Source: Heterodera schachtii (lineage: Eukaryota > Nematoda > Chromadorea > Rhabditida > Heteroderidae). Taken from it: a DNA stretch of 64,000 bases. Location of the stretch: assembly GCA_023374025.1 (NCBI GenBank), contig SIJG01000029.1, forward strand, positions 1,034,342 through 1,098,341, given 5' to 3'. Under the pieces are notes generated by a model. It saw only the letters and a program-made list of their open reading frames with translations. It was not told the origin of the DNA and did no database searches. Of this stretch, positions 1 to 12,606 are shown in pieces (within the stretch, counting starts at the first letter, position 1; every line of letters begins with the position of its first letter). Both the position numbers and the translations under genes were made by a program.

Positions 1-474
1 GATCTCCCTCCTCTGTGTGTGTGTTGGAGCATGGCCATTCGCCCGAAACAGCCTAATCCCTCCCCCCTCCCCTCCCCTCCCATTCCCTCCCCCTCCGATT
101 TGATCGTTTTGCCGGGCCGCGCACACGCCGTCCTCTGCTGTGTGCTGTCCACCCTCCCCCTCCCGTCCCCTCCCCCCCGCCCGCTTTTGCTGTTCTTTCG
201 ATTTGTTCGTCCATCCGTCGTTTTCTCCCATTTTCCCACTCGCCGCATTTCCCTCCACCAGCACCATTATCTTCTTGCTGCTCAACAAAAAATATTCGTA
301 CAATTCATTCCCTGTACAATGAATGCTTCCCCCCCCCCCGCCCATTCATTTAAAATCCATCGTTTGCCCATTTTTGTGTATTTATTTATTTTTCTCCCCC
401 CCCCCATCCCCCTCTCTTTTCTGATGTTCGTCCTCGCTCTTTTTCTTCGATTTTTATCAGCGCAATCACTGCCA

Positions 475-512
475 ATCCATCCATCCATCCAATTCATTCA
501 TTCATTCATCCG
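475..512. repeat. CCAT/TTCA tetranucleotide microsatellite
   Basis: A run of CCAT units changes directly into a run of TTCA units. The same TTCA-type runs recur near 3,765-3,790 inside the first large intron of the downstream gene. Confidence 0.8.
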
Positions 513-649
513 CCCATTCCTTTTACATGTGTTGCCTCTTCTTCAACAAGTCACTCATTCTCGATCTCTTATTAGTGCGTCGCCCCCCCCCCATTCACTT
601 TCCTTCCGTTGCAGTATTTTTCTGTTAAATTAGAGCCCTGAGTTAAAGT

Positions 650-835
650 CGGGATTGGGATTGGAACCGGGCCGGGATAAGATTACTGGGATTCAAATCC
701 CGATTTTGCCGGGATTCAAACCACGAATTTTCGGGATCCGTCCCGGCCCTTTTTTCAAAAAAGCCGGGATTGGGATCCCGGAAAAATCCCGACGGGATCC
801 TGATCCCGTCCGAACTTTAGTTACAATTAGCAGAG
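650..835. repeat. GGGAT/ATCCC-rich dispersed repeat with internal self-complementarity
   Basis: Repeated GGGAT and ATCCC words alternate and can fold back on each other (several GGGATCC-type palindromes). A diverged relative with the same order of words, starting from a TTCAAAAA motif, lies in an intron at about 9,185-9,255. It is probably a small dispersed nematode repeat; no coding capacity is visible. Confidence 0.5.
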
Positions 836-1979
836 TGCCATTCCAAATCAAACCAAATTAAACAAGCGGGCGATTGGCGAAGTGTTCTCCGTTCTATTCT
901 TTTACTGCTGCCCCCGCCCTTCTTTCCTTTGTCACTTAACCCATTTCCAACTTAATTTCAAACTCTGACCGCTTGTCATAAGTCGTCCGTCACGTAATCA
1001 GTCAACAACAGTCGGCGATTCATTTGACCGAGGAAATTGCGGGGAAAGGGGGAATTTGGGTGACTGACTCATTCATTGACCATTCATTTCTGCGGTTTCG
1101 GATTTGGGTTGGGTTTGCTATTGTCTGTAACGGAAGCGATAGAAATACATTTCCAGAAATTGTCGAATTGGGGAGGGGGATTGCATGATAATATATATAT
1201 ATTAATAAAGGTGGTTAAGTGTCGGTCGACATTTATTAAAAACCAAAGGCACCGGGAGACCCGTTTTGGTTCATAAATTTTTATAAAATATGCCTTATCG
1301 TGAAAAATTATTTACATTTGTTTTCGGAGTTCTGTTTACGACGAATCTGCTATTCTTTCAACAAATTGCTGAATTCCTTAACTCTACAGTAATTCGAAAT
1401 AAGCTAAATGATTCGAAATTGGTTGCTGTCAGTTTCGTGACCGGCGACCCCAAAATTACCGCTGGAAGCATATATATTTTCAGGATATTTTATGTCAAAA
1501 AATATCCTTTTTGAGCTTTTAATGTGACTAAGATTTTTGAAAATATAGAAAACGCGTTTTATTGGCATTTTTCAAATATTTGGCATAATGCTTTTCAAAG
1601 TCTGATTTTTTTCATTCATAAAATTTTTTTTGTGGGCCAAATACATATTTACGAAAAGCATTACAACCCGAGATCGTGTCGTGGAATTAAACTTTAAATA
1701 AACTCAAGAAAAAACATTTAATATTTTAGTTTCAAAAATACTTAAACTCATTTTTTTTCAAAAAAAAATTTCCTTTTTCTGTTTATTTCAAGTTTTCAAC
1801 CATATGTTTTGCTTTTGTTATTTGTAAAAATGTGACAAACTTTTGTACTGCTGCAATTCATAATTCCCTTTTCAGATGAACCGTAAAATAACTGCTTGTG
1901 GTTTTCTTTATGTTGCACCAATAAACTTGGGTAATTTATCATGTAAAAATCCCGATGATTTTTATTTTTATTTTTGAAG

Positions 1980-4900
1980 ATTTTTCACAACCATCACATG
2001 AGAAAAAGCGTTGGCAACGTCGCTGGTTCACATTGTACGACGATGGCGAGCTCAGTTATGGGTTGGACTCAAATGTAAGAGAAAATTGGACCAATTGGCA
2101 TTCACCCATGGGCCATTTCAGTCCGACACTGTGCCGCAATTGAAAATGGATATGAACAAATGCATCAGAGTATGCGAGGCAGATGCGATCACAAACCATG
2201 CCCACAGCATTCTGATCGCGTTCAAAAATGATCGGATGGACGGCTTAGGCGACGGACTTTTGAAGAAGGTCAATTGGCCATCGGAAATTGAATCGGTTGC
2301 GAAGACGGACGAACACCGACAGCACCCGGTTGTGTGCTATGTGAAGGCCGACTCAACCGACGAAATTCGATGGTTTGTTTTTGGATGTGCTAAATAAATA
2401 TTCTTTAAATAAAATTTGAATATTTGGCTTAAAAATGAGCAAATTATTTTAAAAAGGGTGGATGTTTCCCAACAATTTCTAACAAATTATTATTTTATAT
2501 AAAATTCATTTTTTAGGTGGCAAAATTTGTTACAATTTTACGCGAAACAAAATGCCATTCATTTGACGCCAACTCGGCACTTACAACCGGACGAATATTT
2601 TATTGAGGATGACTTTCCCCCGGATGCTCAACAAAAGGAGTGTACTATTCAGGTGAGTGAATGGCATTTTGCTCAAACTTTATGTTCACCAAAAGAAGAG
2701 GGTTTTCTTTTTGTTCGCCCTCATTTAAAATGCGCCGTTTCCTTGACAATTTTTGAGTAAAACTAAAAAAAAAATCCATTTTTATTGCCTTTTTTAAGGA
2801 GTTTTCGTTAAATACAGCCAAAAACATGGGTACCCCAAATGTTAACCGCGTTATTGTCTAATGGGTTTTGATGGGTTCCCTTTTTTATTATTTTTTGGTG
2901 GTTGTATTATAGCAAATTGCTATTATTAATTATCAAAGAATCAAAAACAAATTTTGCCGCCTTTTTTGTCCAACACTTTTCTCGTCGTGCCCCAATCCCT
3001 CGGGGGTACCGGTCCCGGAAACTCGTTCCCGTCAACCCCACCCATAATTATTCATCATTTATTTGTTGATTTCCCCGCTCACTCTCTTTCTTTGGGTTGG
3101 CTATCTCTTCTCCCCCCCCCCTCACTTTTCTCCTCTCAACAGGACATCATTTGTTCACTAAAATGTCTTTCCCCATTCATTTTGCCCCCCCCCCCCTCCG
3201 TTTCTTTGCTCCAACGCCACAAAGAAAGGACATTTTGAATCCCCAAACTTTGGGTACCCCCCCCCCCCCCCTCTCCTTACGTGCAATTGCGAAAACCATC
3301 CAAATGGATGAATGAAATGAATGGTTTCCCTCCCTCCCCCGTCCTTTCGCGCGATGTCCTTGCCCCCCCCCCCCCCGTCGTCCGTCGATTGCATCTCCGG
3401 AATGGAATTGGATGAATTGAATTTTGTGCTGCGGCTGCTGCCTCTTCTTCTGACTGTGCGCGTTGAGTGTTGCCGCCGCTCAACGGCTGACGAAGGAAAG
3501 GAGGGGCAACACAACACTTTCTTTCCTCTCATTTTGCCTCATTCATTCCCTTTTGAGGAGCATTTTGAATATGCGTCAAAACAAACGGAACAAAAATTGT
3601 AAAACATTTTCTTGTTTTTATTTTATTTTTTTCCAACTCATCCCAAAAGTGCGTGTGGCGTTAGCTTTGTTCAAAAAACAAAGCTGCTTTTCTTTTACAT
3701 TTTTCGTCATTTCTTTTTGTGTCCACATTATCCAATTTGCGACGAGCGCAACCGAACCATTCATTCATTCGTTTGTTCATTCATTCATCAACTGCTCACC
3801 GAATTGGGCTAAGATGGGCTATAAAAGCTGAGAACTCTTTTCTCACTGTTCAGTTCACAATGGAAATCTTCTCAGAATCCGCTGATTGACTTTTTAACTT
3901 TTAGGGTCATTTTGGCAAAAAAAAAAAAAAATTCGAGAAATTCCCTTTCGCTTCCCATCGATGCATTTTTGGTTTTTCCTCCTAATTTCCCTACCTTTCT
4001 GATCATTATTTGTTGTTTTTAGGCCAAGGACACCTTGGACATTGCGTCCTGTTCGTCTTCTCGTTGCTCGTCTCCGCCAGCGAGTGCTGCTGATTTGGTA
4101 AAGCCAACGACGGTGGAGGAATTCGGGGGCACCCAAATGGAACCAATGGAGGAACCGCATAAAGTTTCGTCGGCGAAAGATTTGAAGAACGGCAATGATT
4201 TGTGTCAAGCGACGATGGTGTACGTTTTGCAATTCATTGAAACAGTTAAAACAAATGTATTGCTTTTCGTTGCTCCAAAAGTGTTACTTTTAAAAATTGG
4301 GCATCATCCATCAACTTAACAGACACATGCCGTTTTAGCAATGTCGTCCATGTGCCATCCGACACTTCCGAGCATCAGGTCACTTCCACTTCGTCTCCGC
4401 TGCTCAAACCGATGGCTCCGCCTCGGTCGACTTCAAAGAAAACGACAGCCAAATCCTCCGCAACACTTTCTGAAAGTGTTTCCTCTTCCCAATGCGTCGT
4501 TCCGTTCGGTAGCGATATGAACAGAAAAATGCCCACTGCTGTCGAATCAATGCCAAATTCGGTGCCTCCGATTGGCTCCAACTGTTCGGATGTTTCCGGC
4601 AATGTTTCCGCTCGTGAAATGCCTTTGCCCAACACTTCCCTTCCTCGGCCCACTTCTTTCAACACCGTGAATTGTTTCGGCATACCCCAAAATGTGCCTT
4701 TGCGCTTTAGCCCTTTCAAATTGACACTTCCAACATTCACACGCTGCGCAAGGGTTGGCTGATGTTGCGTGGCAAAACCGAAAACGAATGGTGCAACCAT
4801 TGGGTGGTCCTTGCCGGACTGTCACTGAAATTATACAAGTAATTACTTATTTTCACGGAAAGGGCACCATGACGTGCAAAACTTGATAAACAACTCAATG

Positions 4901-7900
4901 TTCACTGGTCAGAGATGTGTGGGCCGAGGACACCGAGAAGGCACTTTTGTCCATCGACCTGAAGGAGTGCGAAAGCGTTTACCCGTCGGAAACGGCGCGT
5001 AATTACGGAATCGAAATCAAAGTGAGTGCCGAGTTCAAAAGTGGTGTAATTTTCTAAAATAATTAAATCTTTTTAGTGCCGAAGGGCTCGTTTTGTGCTT
5101 TCGGCAATGGTCTGTGCTTTTTTGTGTGATTTTGTCTTTCCACAAATTCATTTATTTTTCCTTTCGGTTTAAGACTCCCGGCATCCGTGACTCGTGGATC
5201 ATCGCTCTGCAGCAGAACCTGCACAACCCTTCCCCCACTTACGCGGACACAACCGCGTCCATTGACGCACAGTCACAAGCCGACAGCACAGACATCGCTT
5301 CCCTTCCACCGGTAAAGCCAATTGTTGAAAAGTGATTAATTATAAGCCCCTCGCTAAATAATAAAAACAATGAAAACGGAATATATTTTTATAAATTTTA
5401 ATTATCCTAAAAAAAAAACTTTCTGTCGGCTCTTGTCAGTATCATTTTTTAATTTTTCATAAAAAATCAAAATGTGCACTTTGGCAATGCTTCTGTTTAA
5501 CAGTTTCATACGGTTCTCTTCTTTTAAATTTATATTTGTGGGTTTTTGCAGCGTCGCAAGAAGAACATCGCTTACGTTGCGCCCGAGTCGCACCACAGCA
5601 ATTCGTTGATGGACGGCGACGCCTCCTCCTCCACGGAGACTGAGGAGGAGCAGCAGCGACGGAACGAAGCGGTGGCACGGCGAATGACCCACCACCACAA
5701 CCACCAGCAACAACAGCCAATTCAGCAGACGAACTCGCAACGGACTGTCATGGCAAATGCCGGTGGCGGTGGCTCTGTTCACGCGACAATTGTCGGTGGT
5801 CGTCGCACCTCGTCCAACTCCTCTCGCCACTATCTCCGGCCATGCTCTCCGACCTCCTCCCATCACCACCACCATCATCATCATCCCCACCAGCAGAATC
5901 ACCACCACCTCAACCAGCGGGGCCATCACCGTCGTGGTGCCACTTACAGCAACAACAGCAGTGGCGCCAGCAACACCAGCGGCGGTGGCAAACATCGCCA
6001 AAGCGTTTCCCCGTCAATGCGACGCTCGCCGGTGAATCGGCTGAAGGACAGAAATGGGAAGTCGGCCAGCCAATCGTCAATTAACACCAGCGCAACAATT
6101 AGTGGTGGTGGCGGCGGCAGCGGTGGTGGTTTGAGTGCCAGTAACGGAAACGACAACAACAACAGTGGCACGACGACCAGTGGACGCGGAAATGCGGCAG
6201 AAGAAGTAATTATTTGTGGTCGGCGTGGGCCATGGGACAAAAAATTTCAATTCCACGAATTCAATGCACAAACTTTTTCTCCTCAAATCCTTTATTTATT
6301 TATTGTGTGTGCAAATTATATACCATCGCTATTAAGCATTTGTTTTTACGCCCTGCTGATGTTGGCAGTGATTCATTGGCCAGCGATTTCGATATTTTCC
6401 CCGCCGCCGGCGGCGGTGAGGAGGGTCGGCTTCGTCATCGCCTCCCTTTTGTGGTTGGTTTCTTTTTTTTTTGACTTCCTTTCTCATCCCCAACAACACA
6501 CCGCCAAAAAGCATACAGAATTCTCGCTAAGGGCAAAACGAGCGATTCTCGGGAATTGTGCTGTGTTAAAAGGAAATAAAATGAGGGGGGGGGGGGTGGA
6601 AAGTGGGAAGAGACGAACACATTAAAACACTCCGTGGATTGGCCTAAAATATTCTCAACCATTTTTGTCTTGAATTTGCTCGTCCATTAAAAATTATTAT
6701 TATTTTTTGCTCTCATTTTGCCAAAGTACCGACTGAATTTCTCCAATCAACCCCGATTTATCCACAGATGTTTTGTCCTTTTTCCCCCATTTTCATTTGT
6801 TACCGTTTTGGCGAGTCCTCTCCGATCCCTCAACACTTTGTGTGTTTGCCTCTTTGATGCTGCTAACTCAGTCGCTCTTCACACTTCCTCAGCCGATCCC
6901 TCCCCCCCCCCCCCTCCCCTTCCCATCCGTCCGTTGGCCATAAACTTTTCTTCCATCTGTTCCCCTCCCTTCCTCCCTCATTCATCCGTCCGTCCGTCCG
7001 TCCCCCCCATTTGTCCCCTTCCTCCAACTTTCGTTTCCGATGATCACCACTCTTTTTGCTGAATAGGGGTATAACTTTCCTCTAAACCTTCTAACTTTAC
7101 GTTTTTCAAATTCACTCTGTTTGTCTTTGTTTTTTGTTTGCTTTTCTCTGCGTTTTGTACGTGTGTCTTCTCTCTTGACCGCCGCCTCAATTCTTTTCCC
7201 TTTCACTATTTCATTTTCGACATTTTATGTGTACTTTTTGTGCAATAAAAGCAAAAAATAAAAGTTTAGCATTGTTTTAACATAGGCCTTTTTTCAAATA
7301 AAAAAGTATTATTTTATGAATTTTTATCCGAATTGGGTTAAAAACGAAAGGAAAAAATGCAAAAGGCATCATAAATTTGTCTGCCACGAGAACATAAAAA
7401 GCAATCGATCTCGATTTGGTTTTCCTCCTGGTTTTATATTCATTCACTTTGTCATTTATTTGTCATTATTTGTTTTTGCCACATTTTGTCTTCTGTTTGG
7501 ATGTTAGCCAATTTTCAATTAGCAATAGAAACGAACAGAACTATTTGCAATTGTTGAAATCAAATCATCCGCTTTTGAGATTGACCAAATGTCTGTCCAC
7601 CACCGTTCTTCCCATTTGTCCCCCTCTCCGTCACGGCGTAATGGCGGAGTTTCCTCCGTCTCTCTGATGCCCCATCATCGTCCATCGCCTTCCCCCGTTT
7701 CGTTGTCCTCCATGTTGGAACAGTCGGCCTTCGAGTTCAACAACAAATTGCAGAGGAATCGCCGCTCTCCATGTCGACGACGATTGTCCCCATTTTCCGC
7801 TTCCTCCTCCCATAAAAATGTTTCTCCAAATCCCAACACTTTCTTACGCTTTGATTCATTTGCCCATTTTTCAAACGGGTCGGGTGCAAACTATTCGCAA

Positions 7901-10900
7901 CAGTCGCGCTACAATTTCACCAATAAAACTGTGGACAATAATCATGACATTGGCAATGCCAATAATCATAATGATTTTGGTGGTGGTGGTTGTGTTGCTG
8001 GGGTTGAGGAGCAGTGCCCGGAGCGGAAAGGCCATCTTCGGGCAAATGGGGTGAGCACACGCACTCTGTGTTTTTGTTTGTTCAGCTTGGACTAGGCGAT
8101 TCGGCGGCTCAGCGAAGGCTGAACACCGCTCACCGTAAACGGGACGGGAGTAATAGGCACGGCGGTGGAAGTGCATGGGCCGATGGGTTCCATCGGGGAA
8201 TGTTGAAAACATTGGAGGCACAGGTAATTAATTGAGTGAACCGCAACACAGTGCACTAAACAACAAATTCGACGGGGGAGAGAGAGGAGTACTGCTTGGA
8301 AAGCCGACCAAATATTGAAGGAAAATGTGGTCTAATGTCAATAGGATTAAAAAAAATTGCCATTCTAATACCAATGAAAAATGGAAAGAGGGAGCAGTCT
8401 TTCTTTGTCTTCTGATTTTGCTTTTCATCAATTTTCTGTCCATTTCAAGGTTCAATCTCTCCGAACTCAACTTGGCGATACGTCAAATCGCCTCCACGAA
8501 ACACTCGTCGAAAATGAACGTCTCCGTGTGATAAGTTCGGTAAAGAATTCGTCGCCAATTCAGCGAGATGTGATCCAAAATGCCGATGTTTGTTCTTTCC
8601 CTAATCCGTTTTTTTTTCATGTGCCCATTTCAGATTTCCAAACTTCGCCAATGTTTAACTGCGGCAGAGGCTGAATTGGCCAAGCAGCAAGAGGCCATGG
8701 ACATGATGAAGCATCGGTTGGATGAGTACGGCAGCGGAAACAACAGTTCATCGACATCCACCGATGCCACTTCTCCAACAAAGATTGGCACGGCACCAAC
8801 GCGTCGTACGACGGCAGATTTGGACAAATTGTTATCTTTTCATTATTCGCTTATCTTCCTTTTCCCGACATAAATTCTCATTTTCAGTCCGGTCGAGATC
8901 AGTCAACGGCTTGTCTCTCTGCTCAAAGTCCAGGCCGGCGCCCTCTCAAAAGTTTTGCATTCCGCCGCCCATTCGCACAGTGAAAAAATTGCTCCCTTGC
9001 GACGACAAGTGGACACACTGATACGAACAGTCGCCGGCATTGATGAGAACGCTCCGCAGACAGCGAAACGGATGGAAGGCGCATTTGACGAAGTCGTCAG
9101 TGCTTATGAGAAGGTGGGATGGAAAGTTTGTTTAGAGTCCGCGATCTGAAATCCGGACAAGATTTCGCCTTACCCGTGTACATTCTTCAAAAAGTTACCA
9201 GGATTGGGATCCTGGGTAAACCCTGATAGGATCTGGTCTTGTCCCAACCTCCATCAATTAGTTCTTCTATTATTTTTAGTTATAATTCCAAATTCTTAAA
9301 ATGTAATGCTTGAAATATTTTGGCTTCTATATGGCGACAGTGACAATAATTTGCCATTTGTTTAGTTGAGTACTTTGCTGGAGAGTCCATTGCTCGAGGG
9401 AAGGGATGGAGAGGACAGCGCATCAGCGAGCAAAGTGACACTTTTGCAGGAAATTCACGAAATGGAAAGCGAAATGGAGGACATGCAGGTGCACAGAATT
9501 CGGGTGTTAATTTACCTTTTTGAGAGGGGAGCGGTAGGAAATTGGGACCGGGCATTTTCCGAACTCTCAACCTTAAAATGTCGCTCACCGATTGTTAAGA
9601 CTTCGCATTATGAGGAAATGGAGCGGCAGCGAATGGAATGCGAGCATCAGTTGCGTCTGCTGCGGGAACGTGTTGAGCATGAGGAGGCAGGCAGAAAGCG
9701 ACTGCAAGCGGAGTTGGAGACGATCAACACCACGCGGTCCTCGAACGAACAGCGAGTTGCGGAACAGCGGACGGCACATGAAGCGATGGTCAGAGAGTTG
9801 AGGGCGGAGTTTGACCGGCAATTGGACGCACTGATGGCGGAACACAAGCGGGAATTGGAGGAGGAGAAAAAGGCGACAAAGTCGGGTCAACAAACAATCA
9901 AATGATGGCATTTTCTGTTGACAGATTGGCATTGGATGCTGTGCACCGAATGCATGACGAGGAAGTGCAGTCGCTGAATGACAAGTTGCGCACTTTGCAG
10001 CAGCGAACCGTCCAATTGGAGCACCAACAGCAGAAGCCTTTGTCCCCCGAGGCGAAGGGAATGGCGGCGGAGGAATTCCCCACAAATGAGTGAGTTTATT
10101 CTTTCCCTTAGCAAAAGGTAGGGAAACAATTGGCTTAAACGAAGGCACAGGGCAAAAGCATGGCAATTTGAATTAAATTTTAACTTGGCATTCCTTTAGC
10201 TTTCCTCCTTTTTAGTATCGAAAAGATGAGCATGGAGCTGAACAATCTTTCGGCACTTTACTCGGCCAAATGTCTTGAAAATTCCAAATTGGACGAAGAA
10301 ATGCAGAAGATGCTCAGAGAGCGTGAGCAGAAAAGTACCAATACAAAGTGGGCTTTTTATATTAATATTTTCTTTTGAATTTTGCTTTCAGCAATTTGGA
10401 TGCCGTCAACAAACGCCTTCAGAGGGAATTACGTCAGAAGGAGCAAAGCATCGATGACCTCAGACAGCAAATTGCATGGCTTGAAAAGAAGCTGAAAATG
10501 AGCGGAATTGAAGTCTCGGAGCAGGGTAAGCCGCACAACAAAAGCACTTCGCCACATTTATTCGCCAATATTTTTAAATTCAAATGGTGACGGGCTGTCC
10601 GCGGTCACCAGCCATTTTATTATATAATTTATTTGTGCACGCTGAGCAATTTTGTTTCCGCTTTTCACTTCATTCCCTTTTCTATTCGATTTCAGAGCTA
10701 TGCGACTTCTTCAAACGGTTAGTGGCGATAACACATTACAACTCGTCAAACACTTTCCATGCTTTTGCTTTTATTATTTAATTAGTAAAAAGGTTTCTGT
10801 TCACTCGTCAAAACATTGCGTGGCATTTTTCAAGCCAAAAATGTTGTTCATGGCAAAAATTTGAGGAGCAATTGTACATAAATGAGAAATGTTACGCGCA

Positions 10901-11882
10901 TTTTGACGAATTTAATTTGAATTATGAAGTGCAAATTTTCCCCCGTACAGTCCACCGAGGAGCGGACGCTCGCGAAGCCGAGCAGCGGGGATCAGGAATT
11001 TGCTCGCAACAACCGCAGCAGCAAAAGCAATCGCAAAGGTTGACGACGACAACAAATGCGAAGGGTTTGACGAAGGCAACGGCGGTGGACGACGAGCAGT
11101 GCAAAACGCCAACAACAGCGGCAGAAGCAACGACAAAGAAACAGCAGAGAAACAGTCCGTTGCAGGAGACGACGCCCGTGAAGTTCAGACAGTCGCCGCA
11201 AAGCATCAAACACCAGCAGCAACAGCGGAAAGACTGCGCCAACAGCAACAATAGGGGAGGCGTAGCCGGTCGAAAAGCGATGCACAACCGTAGGACAGGC
11301 AAGCATTAATTGTATTAATTGTTTGTGCAAAATGGGAACAAATGAAAAATACGCAACACTCCTGACTTATACGGGGGATTTTTAAAACGGTCGAACCCTG
11401 ACAAACTTTTGATCATTCGAATTTTGGCTTTTGATGAGCTAAGCCTAAAAAAGTGCGGGTTAAATCGGTTCTATGCAGTATAAGATAGAGTTTTCGAATC
11501 GGTTCAAAACTCGAGAAATGAAGAGAATTTGGCACTTATAATTTTAAGTAATATGCTTTTCCCCTCGCATTTTGCAGATGTTCGCTACCACTCCAACCCC
11601 GTCATCCCAAATTCCCACCCTTTTGTTGACGATGCTCGCCCGCAATCTCCGCATAATAAATTGTGTGCCAACAACTCCAAGGATAGATGTTTTCTCGACC
11701 CTCCCCTCCTCCCAACCATAATCAATTCCTCTCCAAAAATTTTTGATGTCATTGACAGTGGCGGCGACTGTACCACCAATCAACAACAACACCACCACCA
11801 AAGACGCTCCTTAGCCGTTCCCCCTGTCAGTGAGAGACGAAAATTTTTTGAGAGAGTGGCAGAATATAACACCCTTTTTTGA
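1980..11882 (+). CDS. MPRIP/outspread-type protein: two PH domains plus C-terminal coiled coil (5' end not found)
   Basis: An actin- and myosin-phosphatase-associated scaffold of the MPRIP/TRIOBP family. Exons read: 1980-2074, 2122-2372, 2517-2652 (PH1, with [14 protein letters not shown] core [12 protein letters not shown]); 4023-4219, 4339-4666 (Ser/Pro linker); 4711-4838, 4913-5021, 5077-5109, 5174-5311 (PH2, [10 protein letters not shown] to [10 protein letters not shown]); 5552-6205 (His/Gln/Gly/Ser-rich); 7529-8050, 8086-8223, 8450-8539, 8634-8830, 8888-9113, 9366-9488, 9600-9880, 9925-10089, 10216-10347, 10392-10525, 10696-about 10721 (coiled coil; LYSAKCLEN matches the conserved MPRIP segment); then about 10951-11298 and 11578-11882. 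Phases agree through 10525. The frame of 10951-11298 is unresolved, because its CAG/ACA-rich sequence is largely open in three frames. The last exon ends [17 protein letters not shown]. An optional exon encoding [15 protein letters not shown] lies near 6337-6415. Family assignment is firm; the start and the last introns are not. Confidence 0.85.
2653..4022. other. Large first intron of the PH-domain gene, rich in C-tracts
   Basis: Separates the end of PH1 (donor GTGAGT at 2653) from the linker exon at 4023. It carries several long C homopolymers, TTCA tetramer runs and a core-promoter-like motif near 3,820. I see no exon supported by homology. Confidence 0.6.
3820..3862 (+). promoter_or_regulatory. 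Candidate internal core promoter (TATA box plus initiator)
   Basis: TATAAAAG at 3820-3827 is followed about 30 bases later by a TCAGTT initiator-like motif at 3849-3854, then an ATG at 3860 that opens only nine codons. The spacing is that of a classical TATA-Inr promoter. It lies 160 bp before the linker exon at 4023, so it could start a shorter transcript lacking PH1. This is inference from motif spacing only. Confidence 0.35.
9185..9255. repeat. Intronic relative of the 650-835 GGGAT repeat
   Basis: Within the intron after the exon ending at 9113. It shares the word order TTCAAAAA, then GATTGGGATCC, then GGATC and a terminal GTCCC with the upstream copy, with many substitutions. Confidence 0.4.
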
Positions 11883-12606
11883 GAGGGAAAAGACACGCAA
11901 TTCGATGACCGATCATTCATTCCATTTGTCCATTCACTAAAAACTACCTATGCACAGCTCACATTTTCCTTCCGTTTATTAATTTGTCGTAATGGATGGG
12001 CATGCAATCAACATCAAAATTGTAAATTGAGCATACTTTACCAATGTGATAAAATGACCGTTCAAAAGACAATTCTTTTATTTATTTTGGGGAAAATGAG
12101 GTGTTGTGACCAGTTGCTGGGGAAATGGCTCCGTTGTTTTGACCCCGAAACTTTAAATTATTCACGCGATATCCCAGCATTAATCCGAGCGATCATTGTG
12201 ATCGATCTTTTCATCCCGCGTTCAATGTTAATTTGCTTTGGGCAGGCCGCACACCGAACAATCGTTTCTCTGCCGTGGGTTTAGCATTGTGCAGTGTTGA
12301 CAGTTCCAACTGCCGGCGTCACTTTCGCTGACTGTTGCGGTCGGCGAATGTCCGCCGATCCCTTAAAAATGTTGTCGCATTGAGCATCATTAGCGTCGGC
12401 GGGAATAGTGCCGATGGTACCCCTTTTTTCGAAAAATGAATTTTGAAACTTTTTTTTTCGAGAAAAGATAGTGTCAGGGGTTAAAGATCATTTATTTTAG
12501 ACAAAAAGTGCGAAATCGAAAATTTGAATTTTCGACTTTTTTCCCGAACCCGGGTTCGGGGTTCGACATAGGTCGAAAATAATGTCAGATTTGGATTCTG
12601 CAGCCC
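11883..12606. other. Convergent intergenic region between the MPRIP-like gene and npl-4
   Basis: AT-rich, no supported exon. It contains an 18-bp perfect palindrome at 12543-12560 (CCCGAACCCGGGTTCGGG) embedded in GTTCGAAA-like words that recur, diverged, near 11,395-11,520 and in an npl-4 intron near 14,300-14,410. These may be remnants of one repeat family. Confidence 0.5.

Larger units (their letters stand above)
1..1979. other. Upstream noncoding region of the MPRIP-like gene
   Basis: Pyrimidine-rich, low-complexity sequence with C-runs in the first 640 bases, then a GGGAT-rich repeat and AT-rich sequence. Reading frames here follow base composition and show no domain. The exon encoding the very N-terminus of the MPRIP-like protein (before the first PH beta strands) should lie here or left of the window, but I could not identify it. 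Confidence 0.6.

Noticed and set aside
19..633. Long Pro/Ser-rich frame at the window start
   Set aside because: Driven by C/T-rich low complexity, no domain or splice pattern, and overlapped by other open frames.
1290..1514. 74-codon frame starting MPYREKLFTFVFGVLF
   Set aside because: Hydrophobic AT-rich frame with no link in phase or homology to the PH-domain gene; could not be shown to be its first exon.
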